A DNA stretch of 33,447 nt from Eubacteriales bacterium (lineage in GTDB: Bacteria > Bacillota > Clostridia > Lachnospirales > Vallitaleaceae), in assembly GCA_030535295.1 (NCBI GenBank), contig JAUMXK010000020.1:1-33447 (forward strand). The letters are read 5' to 3'. Both the position numbers and the translations under genes were made by a program. Below are positions 1 to 8,698 of this stretch, piece after piece. How positions within the stretch are numbered: position 1 is the first letter of the stretch; each line of letters opens with the position of its first letter. The notes beneath the pieces are model-generated. The model did not search any database, was not told the DNA's origin, and was given only the letters and a program-made list of their open reading frames with translations.

Positions 1-145
1 CTCCAAAGTTTGCTTCATAAGTCTTCACTGCATCTTTGTCCCACTCAGAAGAGAAGACGCAATAACCACCTTGATTTTGAAATCCTATTCTGATCCCTCC
101 AATTCCGGCAAATAAATCAATAAATCTAAAATTATCCCAATTCAT
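1..145 (-). CDS. DNA (cytosine-5-)methyltransferase, N-terminal fragment (cut by window edge)
   Basis: Only the first 48 codons are present; the gene runs off the left edge. The protein begins [17 protein letters not shown] and continues with an IRIGF segment and a [11 protein letters not shown] segment. DLFAGIGG is motif I (S-adenosylmethionine binding) of C5-cytosine methyltransferases, and the acidic SSEWD segment fits motif II. The ATG at 143-145 is preceded by GGAGG at 155-159, which fixes the start. The product would transfer a methyl group to cytosine C5 in a specific DNA site, as part of a restriction-modification system or as an orphan enzyme. It lies 59 bp downstream of uvrA on the same strand with no clear terminator between them. 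A TATACT-like -10 lies in the gap, but its -35 is weak. The catalytic PC motif and the target-recognition domain are outside the window, so specificity cannot be judged. Confidence 0.87.
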   Translation of the reverse strand, partial: MNWDNFRFIDLFAGIGGIRIGFQNQGGYCVFSSEWDKDAVKTYEANFG

Positions 146-204
146 TATTTCTTTCCTCCAAGTTAAATTTGCAAACTACTCTTCTATTAAAGTATATATT
201 TCCA

Positions 205-3030
205 CTATTGCGGCAATAAATCCCTCAAAAATTGTCCGGTATACGATTCTTTGACCTTTGCCACTTCTTCCGGTGTGCCTTGTGCTACAATGGTGCCGCC
301 ACGATTGCCGCCCTCCGGCCCGATGTCAATAATATAGTCGGAGGTTTTGATGATATCCAAATTATGCTCAATCACCACCACTGAATTTCCTTGCTCCACT
401 AATCTCGACAAAATGCTGACCAGCTTATTGACATCATCAAAATGAAGTCCGGTGGTCGGCTCATCCAGAATATACAAAGTCTTTCCGGTAGAGCGTTTGG
501 AAAGTTCCGTTGCCAATTTTACCCTTTGCGCCTCACCACCTGATAATGTGGTGGAAGATTGCCCCAGCTTAATATAGCTAAGTCCTACATCATAGAGAGT
601 TTGCATTTTTCTTTGAATCGAGGGAATATTTTCAAAAAAGTGAAGTGCATCTTCCACTGTCATATTTAGGACATCTGAAATATTCTTTCCCTTGTAACGA
701 ACTTCCAAAGTTTCCCGATTGTATCTGGCACCGCCGCAAGCTTCACATGGAACATAAATATCCGGTAAAAAGTGCATTTCAATAGTAATAATCCCATCTC
801 CATGACAAGCCTCACAACGACCGCCCTTTACATTAAAACTAAATCTACCTTTTTTATAGCCTCTCATTTTGGCATCATTGGTTTCGGCAAACAAATCACG
901 GATACCATCAAAGACACCGGTATAAGTGGCAGGATTGGAGCGTGGCGTTCTGCCGATTGGAGATTGGTCAATGGCAATGACTTTATCCAAATGCTCCAGT
1001 CCCAAGATATCCTTATGTTGACCCGGTTTGGTCTTGGAACGATTTAAATCTCTTGCCAATCTTTTATATAATATTTCATTGATTAAGGAAGATTTCCCTG
1101 AGCCGGAAACTCCGGTAATACAGGTTTGTATTCCCAAAGGAATGGTTACATCAATGTTTTTCAAATTATTTTCTGACGCACCGATAATTTTGAGCTCCCG
1201 ATTCTCCGGCTTTCTCCGCTCCGGTACTTTGATTTCTATTTTTTTACTTAAGTATGCTCCGGTAATGGATTTTTTACTTTTCAGAATTCCTTTTGGGGTA
1301 CCGGCATAAACCACTTCTCCGCCATGCACACCGGCTCCCGGCCCGATATCCACGATAAAGTCGGATTCCATCATCGTTTCTTCATCATGCTCCACCACAA
1401 TCAAAGTATTGCCCAAATCCCGCAAATGTTTCAAGGTTGCCAAAAGGCGTTTATTATCTCTTTGGTGTAAACCAATGGAAGGCTCGTCCAAAATATAAAG
1501 CACACCCATAAGCCCTGAGCCGATTTGAGTAGCCAGACGAATTCTCTGTGCCTCACCACCGGAAAGAGTTCCTGCCGAGCGGGATAAGGTCAAATAATCC
1601 AGTCCGACATCGACCAAAAAGTCAATTCGAGCAGTGATTTCCCTTAAAATACGTTCTCCAATCAGGTTTTCTCTCTCGGTCAGTACCAAGTTCTTGACAT
1701 AATTTTGAATCTCTACAATCGAATCATTCATCAGCTGCGAAATATTTTTTTCTCCTACTCGAACTGCCAAAGCCGCTTCACTCAATCTGGCACCATGGCA
1801 ACTCGGACAATCATGATTGGTCATCAGGCTTTCGTATTCCTGCCGTGCATATTCCGAAGAAGTTTCTCGATAACGTCTTTCCAAAATAGGAATAATACCT
1901 TCAAATTCGGTACGATACACACCTTTTCCACTCTTATTTTCATAATGAATTTCCAACTGCTCCGCACCACTGCCATAAAAGAAAATATCTCGTATCTTTT
2001 GCGGATAGTCCTTAAAAGGGGTATCCAAAGAAAAGTTGAATTTTGCTGCCAATGCCTCATATAGTCTTCTGGTATGGCTTTGCTCATGCGTTCCCATTTG
2101 TCCTAGGACTTGCACCGCTCCCTCCGTAATGCTTTTGCTTGCATCCGGAATGATTAAATCCGGATCAAACTCCATTTTAAAGCCCAACCCATGACATTCT
2201 TTACAGGCTCCGAACGGATTGTTGAAGGAAAAAAGACGTGGCTCCAATTCCGGCATACTGATGTCACAGTCCACACAGGCAAAGCTTTGGCTGTAAGTGG
2301 TAATTACCTTGCCGATTTCTTCTACTTCCAACAGGCCATTGCTAAGTTTCATCACCGTTTCAATCGAATCGGTCAAGCGCTTTTCTATGCCTTCTTTGAT
2401 AATCAGACGGTCTACTACAATGGATATACTGTGTTTTTTATTTTTTTCCAGTACAATTTCTTCGGACAATTCGTACATTTGGCCGTCAATCATAGCCCGC
2501 ACATAACCACTTTTTTTGGCTTGCTCCAGGACTTTTTCATGTTGGCCTTTTCTACCTCTGACAATGGGTGCCATCAATTGAATTCTGGCTTTTTCCGGTA
2601 ATGTCATAATTTGGTCTACAATCTGGTCAATGGTTTGTTTGGCAATCGGCTTGCCGCACTTTGGACAATATACCTTACCGATTCTGGCATAGAGCAAACG
2701 AAAATAATCATAAATTTCCGTCACCGTTCCCACTGTCGAGCGCGGGTTTTTGGATGTCGTTTTTTGGTCAATGGAAATGGCAGGACTCAGTCCTTCAATA
2801 CTTTCCACATCCGGCTTTTCCATTTGCCCCAGAAACTGTCTGGAATAAGAAGACAATGACTCCATATATCTTCTTTGCCCTTCGGCATAAATGGTATCAA
2901 AAGCCAATGACGTCTTACCGGAGCCGGAAAGTCCGGTAAAGACCACCAATTTATCTCTTGGCACCTTCAAGTTGATATTCTTTAAATTATTCTCTTTTGC
3001 ACCTGTAATTTTAATTTCATTTTTTGACAC
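205..3030 (-). CDS. uvrA: Excinuclease ABC subunit A (UvrA)
   Basis: This is the damage-recognition ATPase of nucleotide excision repair; it dimerises and loads UvrB at DNA lesions. Both ABC modules are visible. Module one has Walker A GLSGSGKT, signature LSGGEAQR and Walker [13 protein letters not shown]. Module two has [17 protein letters not shown] and [12 protein letters not shown]. Zinc-finger cysteines are present as CPKC, CVDC with CKEC, and CEAC repeated near the C-terminus. I start the gene at the GTG at 3028-3030, which follows a GAGGAG site and gives 941 residues, the usual length. A longer frame exists, but it would overlap uvrB and add an unconserved leader. The gene lies 19 bp downstream of uvrB, so the two form an operon. 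Identification is secure; the GTG start is an inference from the ribosome binding site and family length. Confidence 0.98.
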   Translation of the reverse strand: MSKNEIKITGAKENNLKNINLKVPRDKLVVFTGLSGSGKTSLAFDTIYAEGQRRYMESLSSYSRQFLGQMEKPDVESIEGLSPAISIDQKTTSKNPRSTVGTVTEIYDYFRLLYARIGKVYCPKCGKPIAKQTIDQIVDQIMTLPEKARIQLMAPIVRGRKGQHEKVLEQAKKSGYVRAMIDGQMYELSEEIVLEKNKKHSISIVVDRLIIKEGIEKRLTDSIETVMKLSNGLLEVEEIGKVITTYSQSFACVDCDISMPELEPRLFSFNNPFGACKECHGLGFKMEFDPDLIIPDASKSITEGAVQVLGQMGTHEQSHTRRLYEALAAKFNFSLDTPFKDYPQKIRDIFFYGSGAEQLEIHYENKSGKGVYRTEFEGIIPILERRYRETSSEYARQEYESLMTNHDCPSCHGARLSEAALAVRVGEKNISQLMNDSIVEIQNYVKNLVLTERENLIGERILREITARIDFLVDVGLDYLTLSRSAGTLSGGEAQRIRLATQIGSGLMGVLYILDEPSIGLHQRDNKRLLATLKHLRDLGNTLIVVEHDEETMMESDFIVDIGPGAGVHGGEVVYAGTPKGILKSKKSITGAYLSKKIEIKVPERRKPENRELKIIGASENNLKNIDVTIPLGIQTCITGVSGSGKSSLINEILYKRLARDLNRSKTKPGQHKDILGLEHLDKVIAIDQSPIGRTPRSNPATYTGVFDGIRDLFAETNDAKMRGYKKGRFSFNVKGGRCEACHGDGIITIEMHFLPDIYVPCEACGGARYNRETLEVRYKGKNISDVLNMTVEDALHFFENIPSIQRKMQTLYDVGLSYIKLGQSSTTLSGGEAQRVKLATELSKRSTGKTLYILDEPTTGLHFDDVNKLVSILSRLVEQGNSVVVIEHNLDIIKTSDYIIDIGPEGGNRGGTIVAQGTPEEVAKVKESYTGQFLRDLLPQ

Positions 3031-3049
3031 AGTGTTCTCCTCTGTTAAT

Positions 3050-5029
3050 TTATAATCTAGCCTTTTTAATCTCAATAATCTCATCTCGAATACGAGCTGC
3101 TTCTTCAAAATTGAGGTCATTGCTGGCTTTTTTCATTTCCTTAGTCAGTTTTTGTAAATGCGCTTCCAATTCTTTCGTGGACATCGACTCCACATCCTTA
3201 TCCAATGTGTATTTCGCCTTCGGCTCTGCCACTTTGGACACACTAATCAAATCCCGAACTGCCTTTCTGACGGATTGCGGAGTGATACCATGCGCCTCAT
3301 TGTATTCCTGCTGAATCTTTCTCCGTCTTTCGGTTTCTCTGATTGCTCTTTCCATGGAGCCGGTCATATTGTCGGCATACATAATGACATGACCGTCCAC
3401 ATTTCTGGCAGCTCTGCCAATGGTCTGAATCAGTGAAGTTTCCGAACGCAAAAATCCTTCCTTATCGGCATCCAGAATGGCAATCAGACTCACCTCCGGA
3501 ATATCCAGTCCCTCCCTTAACAGGTTGATTCCCACCAGAACATCAAAAACATCCATCCGCAAATCCCGCACAATTTCCACTCTCTCCAAGGTCTGAATAT
3601 CGGAGTGCAGATAGCGCACTCGCACACCGGCCTCCTTTAAAAAGTCGGTCAGATTTTCTGCCATTTTTTTGGTCAAAGTCGTCACCAATGCCTTACCGCC
3701 GGCCTTGATAGTCTTCTGTAATTCTGCCAGCAAATCATCAATTTGTCCCTCAATCGGACGAATACTGATTTCCGGATCAAGCAGTCCGGTCGGACGAATA
3801 ATCTGCTCGGCAAAAATTTCTTCTCTCTCTCGCTCATATTTGGCAGGAGTTGCCGATACATACATCGCCTTGCCAATCATCTCCTCAAACTCTGAAAAAT
3901 TAAGAGGACGATTATCCAGTGCCGAAGGCAAACGAAAGCCATAATCTACCAAGGTGGTCTTTCTGGAACGGTCACCCGAATACATGGCTCCCACTTGAGG
4001 AATGGTCATGTGGGATTCATCCACAATCAGCAAAAAATCTTCCGGAAAATAGTCCAAAAGAGTATGCGGTTTGGCTCCCGGCGGATTGCCTGCCAGTACA
4101 CGGGAGTAGTTTTCAATGCCCGAGCAAAAACCGGTTTCTTTGAGCATTTCAATATCAAAACGTGTTCTCTCTTTGATTCTTTGCGCTTCAATTAATTTAT
4201 CATTGGCTTTGAAATAAGCGATTCTTTCTTCTAATTCTCTCTCGATTTCCGTGATGGCAATTTCCATCTTTTCCGGCGGAATAACATAATGCGAGGCCGG
4301 GAAAATAGCAACATGATTGAGTTCACAAAGGATTTCTCCCGTCAGCGAATTGATTTCCGTGATACGCTCAATTTCATCTCCGAAAAACTCTACCCGAATG
4401 GCATTTTCACTTGAGCCGGCCGGAAAAATCTCGACCACATCTCCACGCACTCTGAAATTGGTACGATTGAAATCCAAATCATTTCTGGTATACTGAATGT
4501 CAACCAATTTCCGTAACAGGTCATCTCTTTCTTTTTCAATACCCGGTCGCAGGGAAATCACCATCTGCTTATAGTCAATCGGCGAACCCAAGCCGTAGAT
4601 ACAGGAAACAGACGCTACGATTATGACATCTCTGCGCTCTGTAAGAGCCGCTGTTGCCGAGTGGCGCAATTTGTCAATTTCCTCATTAATGGAGGAATCT
4701 TTTTCAATATAGGTATCCGAAGACGGCACATAGGCTTCCGGTTGATAATAATCATAATAAGACACAAAGTATTCCACGGCATTTTCCGGAAAAAAATCTT
4801 TGAACTCACTATATAGTTGTGCTGCCAAGGTCTTGTTGTGGGCAATCACCAAGGTCGGCACATTCAGCCTTTCAATAACATTGGCCATGGTAAAGGTTTT
4901 CCCTGAGCCTGTCACGCCAAGCAGTGTACCGTTTTGCTTATTTTCCCGATAGCCTTGCACTAAGGCTTCTATTGCCTGCGGTTGGTCACCGGTCGGCTGA
5001 AATTGTGAATGCAGTTTAAATCGCTCCAT
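3050..5029 (-). CDS. uvrB: Excinuclease ABC subunit B (UvrB)
   Basis: UvrB is the helicase-like damage-verification subunit of nucleotide excision repair. It is loaded by UvrA and then recruits the UvrC nuclease. The 659-residue protein has Walker [13 protein letters not shown] near residue 40, and the beta-hairpin region around [20 protein letters not shown] that inserts between DNA strands. It also has the helicase motif DESHMTIPQ, motifs V and VI ([17 protein letters not shown] and QTIGRAARN), and a C-terminal UVR domain ending [12 protein letters not shown] that contacts UvrC. Length is normal. The ATG at 5029 follows GAGGAG. It is the first gene of the uvrBA unit, with an extended -10 promoter and a weak LexA-like site upstream, which fits SOS control. 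uvrC is not in the window. Confidence 0.98.
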   Translation of the reverse strand: MERFKLHSQFQPTGDQPQAIEALVQGYRENKQNGTLLGVTGSGKTFTMANVIERLNVPTLVIAHNKTLAAQLYSEFKDFFPENAVEYFVSYYDYYQPEAYVPSSDTYIEKDSSINEEIDKLRHSATAALTERRDVIIVASVSCIYGLGSPIDYKQMVISLRPGIEKERDDLLRKLVDIQYTRNDLDFNRTNFRVRGDVVEIFPAGSSENAIRVEFFGDEIERITEINSLTGEILCELNHVAIFPASHYVIPPEKMEIAITEIERELEERIAYFKANDKLIEAQRIKERTRFDIEMLKETGFCSGIENYSRVLAGNPPGAKPHTLLDYFPEDFLLIVDESHMTIPQVGAMYSGDRSRKTTLVDYGFRLPSALDNRPLNFSEFEEMIGKAMYVSATPAKYEREREEIFAEQIIRPTGLLDPEISIRPIEGQIDDLLAELQKTIKAGGKALVTTLTKKMAENLTDFLKEAGVRVRYLHSDIQTLERVEIVRDLRMDVFDVLVGINLLREGLDIPEVSLIAILDADKEGFLRSETSLIQTIGRAARNVDGHVIMYADNMTGSMERAIRETERRRKIQQEYNEAHGITPQSVRKAVRDLISVSKVAEPKAKYTLDKDVESMSTKELEAHLQKLTKEMKKASNDLNFEEAARIRDEIIEIKKARL

Positions 5030-5123
5030 GGTTTTCTCCTCTTTTTGGGTTTCTCTTAGCCTGCGTATCTTTTTCCAAATGAAACAAGTACTCGATTCCT
5101 CTTTGTATTTTCAAACTGCTTTT

Positions 5124-5132
5124 AGTATATCA
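5124..5132 (-). promoter_or_regulatory. Extended -10 promoter for uvrBA
   Basis: On the minus strand the sequence reads TGATATACT, an extended -10 (TGnTATACT), about 95 bp upstream of the uvrB start. There is no good -35 box 17 bp upstream, which extended -10 promoters tolerate. It is the best promoter candidate in the uvrB leader. Confidence 0.5.
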
Positions 5133-5161
5133 GAAATCGAAAAAAAAGTATAGAGGGGAAG

Positions 5162-5175
5162 CGAATGTTTGTTCT
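5162..5175. promoter_or_regulatory. Weak LexA (SOS) box candidate upstream of uvrB
   Basis: The sequence CGAATGTTTGTTCT resembles the Gram-positive LexA box (CGAAC-N4-GTTC core) with one mismatch in the core half-site. It lies about 30 bp upstream of the uvrB -10 element. uvrBA operons are established LexA targets in Bacillota. The match is imperfect and the spacing is a little far upstream, so this is tentative. Confidence 0.3.
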
Positions 5176-5228
5176 GTTTTGTGGATTTTTTGACTTTGGC
5201 TTTATTGTTAATCATAATAAATTTAGGA

Positions 5229-5330
5229 TATAAAAGAGCTGCTGCAAAGTATAATTTCCATGCAAGATATTGTGATAAATTGTAATATCTTTATATAAAA
5301 TTATAAAATGCAACAGTCCCTTTATTTTAT
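5229..5330. repeat. About 100-bp inverted-repeat element, copy A (MITE-like)
   Basis: The left end AAAAGAGCTGCTGCAAAG and the right end, read in reverse as AAAGGGACTGTTGCA, are imperfect terminal inverted repeats about 102 bp apart. The same ends occur in copies B (8565-8670) and C (28992-29102). The interior (ATATTG, then TAAA about 9 bases on) aligns with the reverse complement of copy B. It has no coding capacity. It sits between uvrB and the DUF4411 gene; the rest of that 338-bp gap holds only the uvrB promoter region. Confidence 0.6.
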
Positions 5331-5367
5331 TTAAATTTTACAAACATTCTAAAAATAAGATTTACCT

Positions 5368-5877
5368 CTACATCGTAATACCAAGCTGCCTCATCATATA
5401 GTATATATTGTTGCATCTTGCATTAAACTGTTTGGCTACATCCGGTATCTTAGCCGATTTATTCGGAGTATTTTTCTTCAAGCCTCCTGAAGGTACTTCT
5501 GCAGTAATAATTGTATAATCTTTAACGCAAGAAGCTGCAATTATCCATGGATCGGCAATATTTGCAGGTGCCCAAGCTTGAAAAGCACTTGGTTTATATA
5601 ATCCGCAATCCTTTACATACTGCATAATTTGTGCATACTTTATAATTATGTCTTGCGCCGCATGCTTGCAAACTTGAAAATTTGTTTTTTTTACCCAATC
5701 TGCTAATTCATCTCCACCTTGTTCTAGCTCCGCCTTCACCATGTCAAGTAAAATAATTCTTCCGGTACTGGCAGCTCTTGATAACTGATCCCAATAGGAA
5801 GGAGCCAAATCAAATGCATAGTATTGTCTAAAAGGTGTAATAAAAGAGTTAGAATCAATCAAAAAATTTTCTACCAT
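5368..5877 (-). CDS. DUF4411-type PIN-like nuclease, putative toxin
   Basis: This 169-residue protein resembles the DUF4411 family, a PIN-like fold. The expected acidic positions are visible: D8 in FLIDSNSF, E50 in DMVKAELEQ, D109 in ADPWIIAA, and E127 after the TIIT strand. PIN proteins use such residues to bind Mg or Mn and cleave RNA. The start ATG overlaps the stop of the upstream Xre-ImmA gene by 7 bp, with GGAGG inside that gene, so the two are translationally coupled. That arrangement, regulator or antitoxin first and small nuclease second, is a recurring one and has been predicted to be toxin-antitoxin-like. Toxicity and the RNA target are inference. Copy A of the repeat lies just downstream and no T-tract terminator is evident. 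Confidence 0.75.
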   Translation of the reverse strand: MVENFLIDSNSFITPFRQYYAFDLAPSYWDQLSRAASTGRIILLDMVKAELEQGGDELADWVKKTNFQVCKHAAQDIIIKYAQIMQYVKDCGLYKPSAFQAWAPANIADPWIIAASCVKDYTIITAEVPSGGLKKNTPNKSAKIPDVAKQFNARCNNIYYMMRQLGITM

Positions 5878-7040
5878 TCTACACCTCCAAGAGTTTGAGT
5901 AACTTCAGAAAATGTCTTCCTGCTAGTATTCGTCAAGCGATATGCCTCAGTATAAGATGTTCTTCCTATACTTATACTTTCACACAACGCTTTTACAAAA
6001 TTACTATCCAAACGAGAGCTCATAGTATTATAGTAATTGCCTCCTGAATTCTTTTTCTTTTCTTTCAATTGTTTATATTGCTCCATCGTTTTTTCTACAA
6101 TTTCATAGTATGATTTTTGACTAATTTTTTTATTGTCTAATGCTTTTCTTGCGATAACAATTTCACTGCTGTGAAACCGTTTTGCCAGCTCGGTTATGAT
6201 AAAAGGAACTTCATTTTCTCCCAAAAGATTATTCCACATCCGCAGAAATTCTTGTTTCGGTGCAATCAATTCTCCTGCAACCTCATTGCAGATTTTTTCA
6301 GTTTCTCTCAAACTTTCTAAATCACTAACTCTGTCATTATAAAAGTCATCTTCTCCCATCCAGATATGAACTGCCTCATGGAATAGGGAAAATAATCTCG
6401 CCCGAATGGAATCTACTGAATTAATAAAAATAAGAGGTGCCCAATCATCTATCATAGCAAATGCCCTAAATTCATTTATATCTAGAGCACGATGCGTATT
6501 ACTTCCTACTACACCACTCATCATTACAATGATTCCACATTCCTCCAGTTTTTTTCTGATATAGTTGAAAGCATCCGGAACATCCCTACATTCATTATGC
6601 CAAATTTCCTTTAATTCTAAATCTCTACGAATTCTTTCAACAATAACACCTATATTTTGAATGCCTTTAGTACTGCCAACAATAGTTGATACATCAAAAC
6701 CTCTATCTCTCCTATATTCTTTCATCCAATCTTGAATCCGTTCCATTTCATATATTTTGTCAATCAAATTTCTGCTTGGATTATCAACTTGGATACTGCC
6801 AACAGTCCGATATTCAAGTAGCTTTATTTCTTCCACGGGAGGTGTTTCTAAAAAGAAATAACCGAGGGGGATATTCGTCTTTTTACTCAAATCTTCTATT
6901 TGACGAAAGGTTGGAGTTTTGGTTCCTTTCAGCCAATGGGAAATATTACTCATCATGTTTTCTCCAAGCTTTTCTTCCTTCGTTTGACTCAATGCCCAAT
7001 TTATAATTTCCGGCTCTATTTTTACATTTACTGCCGACAT
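5871..7040 (-). CDS. Xre-type regulator fused to ImmA/IrrE metallopeptidase, putative antitoxin
   Basis: The N-terminus (about residues 10-65, including SHWLKGTKTPTFRQIEDLSKK) is a Cro/C1-type helix-turn-helix. The centre carries the zinc-metallopeptidase motif HEAVH at residues 221-225, with a downstream ETEKICNEVAGELIAP segment that should supply the third ligand. This is the ImmA/IrrE family (COG2856), where the peptidase often cleaves a repressor or partner. The C-terminal part (LDSNFVKALCESISIG and onward) matches the usual tail of these fusions. I start at the ATG at 7038-7040, 7 bases after AGGAGG, giving 389 residues; the ATG just before it is possible. A longer frame begins 66 bases upstream but lacks conservation. 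The gene heads the cassette with DUF4411 and has a repeat-rich promoter. The antitoxin role is inferred. Confidence 0.8.
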   Translation of the reverse strand: MSAVNVKIEPEIINWALSQTKEEKLGENMMSNISHWLKGTKTPTFRQIEDLSKKTNIPLGYFFLETPPVEEIKLLEYRTVGSIQVDNPSRNLIDKIYEMERIQDWMKEYRRDRGFDVSTIVGSTKGIQNIGVIVERIRRDLELKEIWHNECRDVPDAFNYIRKKLEECGIIVMMSGVVGSNTHRALDINEFRAFAMIDDWAPLIFINSVDSIRARLFSLFHEAVHIWMGEDDFYNDRVSDLESLRETEKICNEVAGELIAPKQEFLRMWNNLLGENEVPFIITELAKRFHSSEIVIARKALDNKKISQKSYYEIVEKTMEQYKQLKEKKKNSGGNYYNTMSSRLDSNFVKALCESISIGRTSYTEAYRLTNTSRKTFSEVTQTLGGVEW

Positions 7041-7074
7041 CATTTCACCTCCTTTCCCATCATCTCTCAATCTT

Positions 7075-7080
7075 ATTATA
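7075..7080 (-). promoter_or_regulatory. -10 element of the Xre-ImmA/DUF4411 operon
   Basis: The minus strand reads a perfect TATAAT 35 bases upstream of the Xre-ImmA start. The -35 region is poor (a TTGTAT 20 bases away), as expected for a promoter that a regulator controls. The flanking operator-like repeats cover the -35 region. Confidence 0.5.
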
Positions 7081-7089
7081 ACAAAATTA

Positions 7090-7120
7090 CACATTTTTTC
7101 ATACAATTTTCACATTTTTT
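7090..7120 (-). promoter_or_regulatory. 21-bp-spaced direct repeats, candidate operator
   Basis: On the minus strand AAAAAATGTG occurs twice (at 7111-7120 and 7090-7099), exactly 21 bp apart, or two helical turns. Each copy is followed by a related AATT-containing stretch. They lie directly upstream of the -10 element of the Xre-ImmA gene, where a Cro/C1-type regulator could bind on one face of the helix. Confidence 0.45.
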
Positions 7121-7139
7121 ATAGTATATCTATACTATA
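7120..7139. promoter_or_regulatory. Perfect 9-bp inverted repeat, candidate operator
   Basis: TATAGTATA-TC-TATACTATA is a perfect inverted repeat with a 2-bp centre, adjoining the direct repeats. Size and symmetry suit a dimeric helix-turn-helix repressor, most simply autoregulation by the Xre-ImmA product. It also contains TATACT-like sequences, so an alternative -10 within it is possible. Confidence 0.5.
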
Positions 7140-7307
7140 CTGAATTCCAAGTCTGAAGTGCACAATCATAATAGAAGCGGCTACGAATTTTCTCCGCAAT
7201 TTCTTGCCTGTTGGCATCCTAAACTTTCGTCGCTGAGAACATACTCGAGGCACGCTTGATATCTTTCGAAAGTCAATCATTTTAGAGCGTGCCTCATGAC
7301 CTCTCAT
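7140..7307. other. Non-coding structured block between the protease and the Xre-ImmA gene
   Basis: This stretch is more GC-rich than the adjoining operator DNA. It contains a perfect 10-bp inverted repeat, GAGGCACGCT at 7247-7256 and AGCGTGCCTC at 7286-7295. The loop carries a second palindrome, CTTTCGAAAG at 7263-7272. As RNA from the minus strand it would fold just after the S41 protease stop codon, but it lacks a T-tract. The only open frame (62 codons) has no ribosome binding site and no recognisable domain. It could be a relic of an older gene or insertion, or a 3' structure of the protease transcript. Confidence 0.4.
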
Positions 7308-8552
7308 CTAACGAATTTGCGATTTCACAACTTCCCAAGCCTTTTGTAATTGATTGTCCATTTTATCCGGATTTTTTTTGTCCTCTTCGGAAAGTTCTTT
7401 CAATTCCACTGCGATATCCGGATCAATCCCCTTGCCGTGAATGTATTCACCGCTTGGTGTGTAGTATTTGGCAATGGTTATTTTCAATGCGCTGCCATCC
7501 AAAAACGGCATCGTATTTTGCACCAAGCCTTTTCCAAAAGTGGTAGTACCGACTACCGTTGCCAAATTGTGGTCTTTTAAGGCACCGGCCAAAATTTCAG
7601 AGGCAGAGGCACTTCCCTTATCCACCAAAACGGCAATCGGTACTTTCAATTCAGCCGGATTGGTTGCCTTATACTCGGTGGTATTGCCATGTTTGTCTTT
7701 GACCGAAACTACCAAGCCATTGAGCATGATTTCATCGGCAATCTCTTGAGCAATTTGCAAATATCCGCCCGGATTACCACGCAAGTCAATGACCAGACCC
7801 TTGATATTCTTTTGACGGAAATGATCGATTTCTTTTTTGAACTGTTCTCCGGTCGGCTCATCAAAACCGAAAATCGCAATATAGCCGATTTCATCCGGCA
7901 ACATTTTGGCTTCAATGGTAGGGATAATAATGGTATCTCTGACAATGGATATATCCTTGACTTCTACCCTTTCCTCCACTTTTCTTTGAATGGTAAGCAC
8001 GACGGTAGTGCCTTTTTCCCCTCGAATTCTTCTGGCAATTTCTTCCACTTCGATGGAGCTGATTTCTTCTCCATCCACTGCAATAATTACATCTCCTGTA
8101 CGAATTCCCGATTTTTCCGCCGGTGAACCTTTATACGGAGAAATAATCGTCAACGCATTGGTTTGCTTATCCCGTACCAGAGGTGCCCCGATACCGTCAT
8201 AACTGGCAGATAAATCTTTTTGAAATTCTTCAAATTCCTCCTTGGTCATGTAGTTGGTGTAGGGATCTCCCAGTGCATTGACATAGCCTTTGAGAGCTTC
8301 TTCATACATTTTTTCTTTGTCGATTTCCTCGATATAGTTTTTATTCAGTTTATCATCAATGTCTTTTATCTTGGACTCAAACCACTTGATATCCATATTT
8401 TCACGAAGGCTTTTGCCCTCTGCCTGTGTTGATTCTCGAGACATGCTAACAATCAAACCGGTAAGGTTGCTGACAATGGATACACTCATCCAAATAATTG
8501 ACAGGACGGCAAATGAGCTAAGTGCACCAATCCAAAAATATTTTGCTTTCAT
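7308..8552 (-). CDS. Carboxyl-terminal processing protease, S41 family (CtpA-like)
   Basis: This is a 414-residue S41 serine protease anchored by one N-terminal membrane helix (about residues 5-30) and acting outside the membrane. A PDZ domain follows (GIGAPLVRDKQ through GTTVVLTIQRK, with the SPAEKSGIRTGDVI carboxylate-binding loop). The catalytic domain has the nucleophile serine in KGSASASEILAGAL and the general-base lysine in TTTFGKGLVQ, the usual Ser/Lys dyad. CtpA enzymes process or degrade envelope proteins, often cell-wall hydrolases or regulatory substrates. I start at the ATG at 8550-8552, which follows GGAG. A longer frame would translate part of repeat copy B. The gene follows ftsE, ftsX and the M23 gene, and probably belongs to that operon, although repeat copy B now separates them. 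Confidence 0.95.
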   Translation of the reverse strand: MKAKYFWIGALSSFAVLSIIWMSVSIVSNLTGLIVSMSRESTQAEGKSLRENMDIKWFESKIKDIDDKLNKNYIEEIDKEKMYEEALKGYVNALGDPYTNYMTKEEFEEFQKDLSASYDGIGAPLVRDKQTNALTIISPYKGSPAEKSGIRTGDVIIAVDGEEISSIEVEEIARRIRGEKGTTVVLTIQRKVEERVEVKDISIVRDTIIIPTIEAKMLPDEIGYIAIFGFDEPTGEQFKKEIDHFRQKNIKGLVIDLRGNPGGYLQIAQEIADEIMLNGLVVSVKDKHGNTTEYKATNPAELKVPIAVLVDKGSASASEILAGALKDHNLATVVGTTTFGKGLVQNTMPFLDGSALKITIAKYYTPSGEYIHGKGIDPDIAVELKELSEEDKKNPDKMDNQLQKAWEVVKSQIR

Positions 8553-8564
8553 TTTCACTCCTAT

Positions 8565-8670
8565 TTTAAAGAGACTGTTGCATTCTGCCGTTCCACCTGA
8601 GATTGCAGATAAGTCCATAGCTTTACCGCAATATTAAGTGCAAATCGCCATTTTGCAACAGCCCCTTTTT
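8565..8670. repeat. About 100-bp inverted-repeat element, copy B (MITE-like)
   Basis: Ends AAAGAGACTGTTGCATTCTGCCG and, read in reverse, a matching AAAGGGGCTGTTGCA arm form terminal inverted repeats about 105 bp apart. The interior aligns with copy A in the opposite orientation. The element fills almost the whole gap between the M23 gene and the S41 protease gene, so any message spanning both genes must include it as a long imperfect hairpin. Confidence 0.65.
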
Positions 8671-8698
8671 CTGTATTTTACTTTAATAATCGCTTTTG

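Noticed and set aside
3031..3120. Extended uvrA N-terminus of 30 more residues
   Set aside because: It would overlap the end of uvrB and is not conserved; the GTG at 3030 has the ribosome binding site and gives normal length.
7119..7307. 62-codon minus-strand open frame between the Xre-ImmA gene and the S41 protease gene
   Set aside because: It has no ribosome binding site or recognisable domain, and it runs into the operator palindrome. I treat the region as non-coding structured DNA.
8553..8618. Extended N-terminus of the S41 protease
   Set aside because: The extra 22 codons are repeat copy B sequence; the ATG at 8552 has GGAG upstream and leads directly into the membrane anchor.
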